Origin: Eublepharis macularius | Taxonomy: Eukaryota; Chordata; Lepidosauria; Squamata; Eublepharidae | Assembly (NCBI RefSeq): GCF_028583425.1 | Contig: NC_072801.1 | Coordinates: 16,016,001 to 16,080,000 of the forward strand | Length of the DNA stretch: 64,000 nucleotides | Reading direction: 5' to 3' | Part shown: positions 51,101 through 54,100 of the stretch, piece after piece | How the letters are laid out: each line of letters begins with the position of its first letter | Position numbering within the stretch: position 1 is the stretch's first letter | Notes under the pieces: model-generated | The model's database searches: none | Told to the model about the DNA's origin: nothing | The model's input: the letters and a program-made list of their open reading frames with translations, nothing else | Made by a program: the position numbers and the translations under genes

Positions 51101-54100
51101 GTTGTTAGCCTTGATGCTACTAGACTTACTTTATTTTGCTATGACAGACTAACATAGCTGTGGGTGTTGTGCCATCAAGTCATTTCTGACTTATGGTGAC
51201 CCTATGAATTCATGGCCCTGACCAGAATGGCCCAGGCTAGCCCAACCTCATCAGATCTCGGAAGCCCTGGGGGACCACCAAGGACGTTCAGGATCGCTAT
51301 GCAGAGGCCGCAAAGGCAAACTGCCCCTGTTCGTCTCTGCCTTGAAAACCCTATGGTGTCGCCATAAGTCATCTGAGACTTGACAGCACTTTCCACCGTG
51401 AATTAATTACCCTCAAAACTTCCTATAATCGACACTAACATGGCTCCTGCTTTGTAATAATCATGGAAGACTTGGCCCTTTTACCATCCCAGTCAATTGC
51501 ATATGTCTGACTCCTTGTCCACCTGCTAGATTGCTCCATGTGGTCTCAGAACCCCTCGATGCTGGCTCGTTTCCAAAGGGCACTGGCGGACTCCATGGAG
51601 GAGAATTGTTCCTGTGGCATCTCTCCATGTTATTTGCAAGGTTTGTATGAAACTCACCTATAAAGCCAACCTACGAAATTTGCATCTGCACCAGGCAGCG
51701 ACGTTCTCATGATGCTACCTTATATGCAATCAGATCATTGGCTTGTCAAACTGAGGGCCAAACTACAAGTGATGAATGACACTTGAACGGAAAGTGTATT
51801 CTTCCCTGTTCACTTGCCCTCCACTTGCTCTCCACTCGATCCACTTGCCATTCAAGTGTCATTTGTCGCTTGTAGCTTGGCCCTGAGTCTGGTGTATTCT
51901 GATTGGCAGCAGCTCTCAAGGAATCTCAGAGGGGGATATTTCATATCACTGGGTACCTGATCCTTGGGGATTCATCTTGGGGCCTTCTGCATACCAAGCT
52001 GAGCTTGGCCTCTTCCCTGTCTCGAGAAGTATTCTTGCACAGAAAGTGCTACATCCCACAATACCTTTACCTTTAAGGTAGCAATCTTCCACCACAATCC
52101 TATGCAGTTACTCCAGTGACAGTCAAAACCTATTAAAATCAGACAGCCTTGCCCTGATGTAACTCTGAAACAGCCTGCAGTTAAGTGTGTTTACTTGGGA
52201 GATTGGACTAAATGAATGTTTGCTGCCATCCATCTGTTGTGGGCAATGATAGAAGTTTGAAGCTATAATGTCTTCGGCCTGTTCTTTTTTTATTCTGGGT
52301 TCAATTTTTATTCTCCCTCTTTCTTTTCTAATATTTTCTGTTTTCTTTGTTTCTATTTTTCCTGCTGGCCCTCTAAACATCTTATCTTTTTGTAGGGTTT
52401 AATTTCACCTGTTTCAGCTCTGTTCTGAAGCTCTCCGGTCAGTTGTGGGCCAGGTCTTCCGAGCAGCTCCAGCTCCTGTCTAAGTGGCAGGCTGACTTCT
52501 CCAGAAGCCCGCACCCTTTCCTTGTGGATGGGAGGCTGCTCAAACCAAATAGATCGTGCTCAGAGTCGGGAAGGACACTGAAGTTTGAAGGTGAGCAAAT
52601 GAAAAAATTCCCGGAAGAGCAGAGGAGTTGGAATGATGTTGTGTTGAACCCCTATATTTGATTATATGGGTAATATGTTGCATGGTTTAAAGGGAGCGAT
52701 GTCTTTTCCCCCCAACCGTTGTTTGGAACCTACCAGCCATTAATGAAAGGACTGTCTTATCTGAAGAATGGCTCAGTGGCAGTGCGAGGTATCGGTTTTT
52801 ACATACAAAACTCTTCATGGCCTTGGCCTGACATACCTGTGGGACCGCCTTCCTCCCTACGTCCCTCCATGGCAGCTTTGCTCATCTGAACAGGGTCTCT
52901 TGCAGGTGCAAGCCTGCACATGGGCGAAATCAACAGCGGCCCATACATGGGCTTTCCCCTACCCTGTGGAACGACCTACCTGGGGAGGTCAGAGAGCTCC
53001 CACGCTCTTGGCTTTCCACAAGCAATGCAAAACCAAATTATTCAAAAAGGCTTTTTACTCAGATAGGAGGGCGGTATTGTAGGCAGGGGGTCTCAGATGC
53101 TTCGCTAATGAGTTAGGGACCATAGACTTCATCACTATGTTGCCTTACATATTATCTGTTGCTTTAAATATGTACTCCTATGTACTACTTGTGCTTCATG
53201 TTGTCTAATGTCAGTCCTAGAATTATGTTCTGTTTCAGCAATTCTTCAGTCCCATATTGGATCCTTGCTAATGCTATGTCTTTGTAAACTTGCATTCATT
53301 TACTCTATGACATTGTTTATGGAAATGTCCTTGACACTGTGTGGAAATGTTCTTGATACTGACTGTACTAATCTCACACTATGTAATCCGCCTTGAGTCT
53401 CAGTGAGATAGGTGGACTATAAATGAAATAAATAAATAAAACACTGAAGGTCCCAGGTTCAATCCCCAACCTCTCCAGTTAAAAGGACTAATAGGTGATG
53501 CGAAAGGCCTCTGCATGAGACCCTGGACAGCAGCTGCCAGTCTGAGTAGACAATACTGAACTTGACGGACTCATTCAGTTTAAGACGGCTTCACGTGTGC
53601 TACGTGTCCATGCGCTGGAAACCATATAACCAAATAACACTACTGTTGCTTCATGGTCAAATGAAACGGAGCTTGTGTGCGTCAGATCGTTCTTAATGGG
53701 CAGTAGGAAGCAAGGCATGTTAAAAGAGAAATTCTGGAGAATATAGGGCTTTATTTTCACACTGCAATCCAATTTGAAGGGGGGGGGGAAATGCTGTATG
53801 TGAAAACACTTCCGCTCTTTCTTTTCCCCTAGAGGTTTGGCCCGCATGCCCCCCAAATACACATCCCATCCTTGGCTACTGCATCTTTCTCAAGAAAAGT
53901 CATCTGTGCTATCCATTTCATTTTCCCAGGAGGCTGGGGTTTGTGATAAACACTCCATAACATGTTCGAAGACAACTGTTGTTTTAAGACTTCACCAACC
54001 AAAACATCACAAATTAGCGAGAAGCTTTTATATTCCATAGAAGTCTTCAACAGGCTGAATGTTAGGTACAAACGAAAAAACAGCGAGGGAAGGAAAAAAG

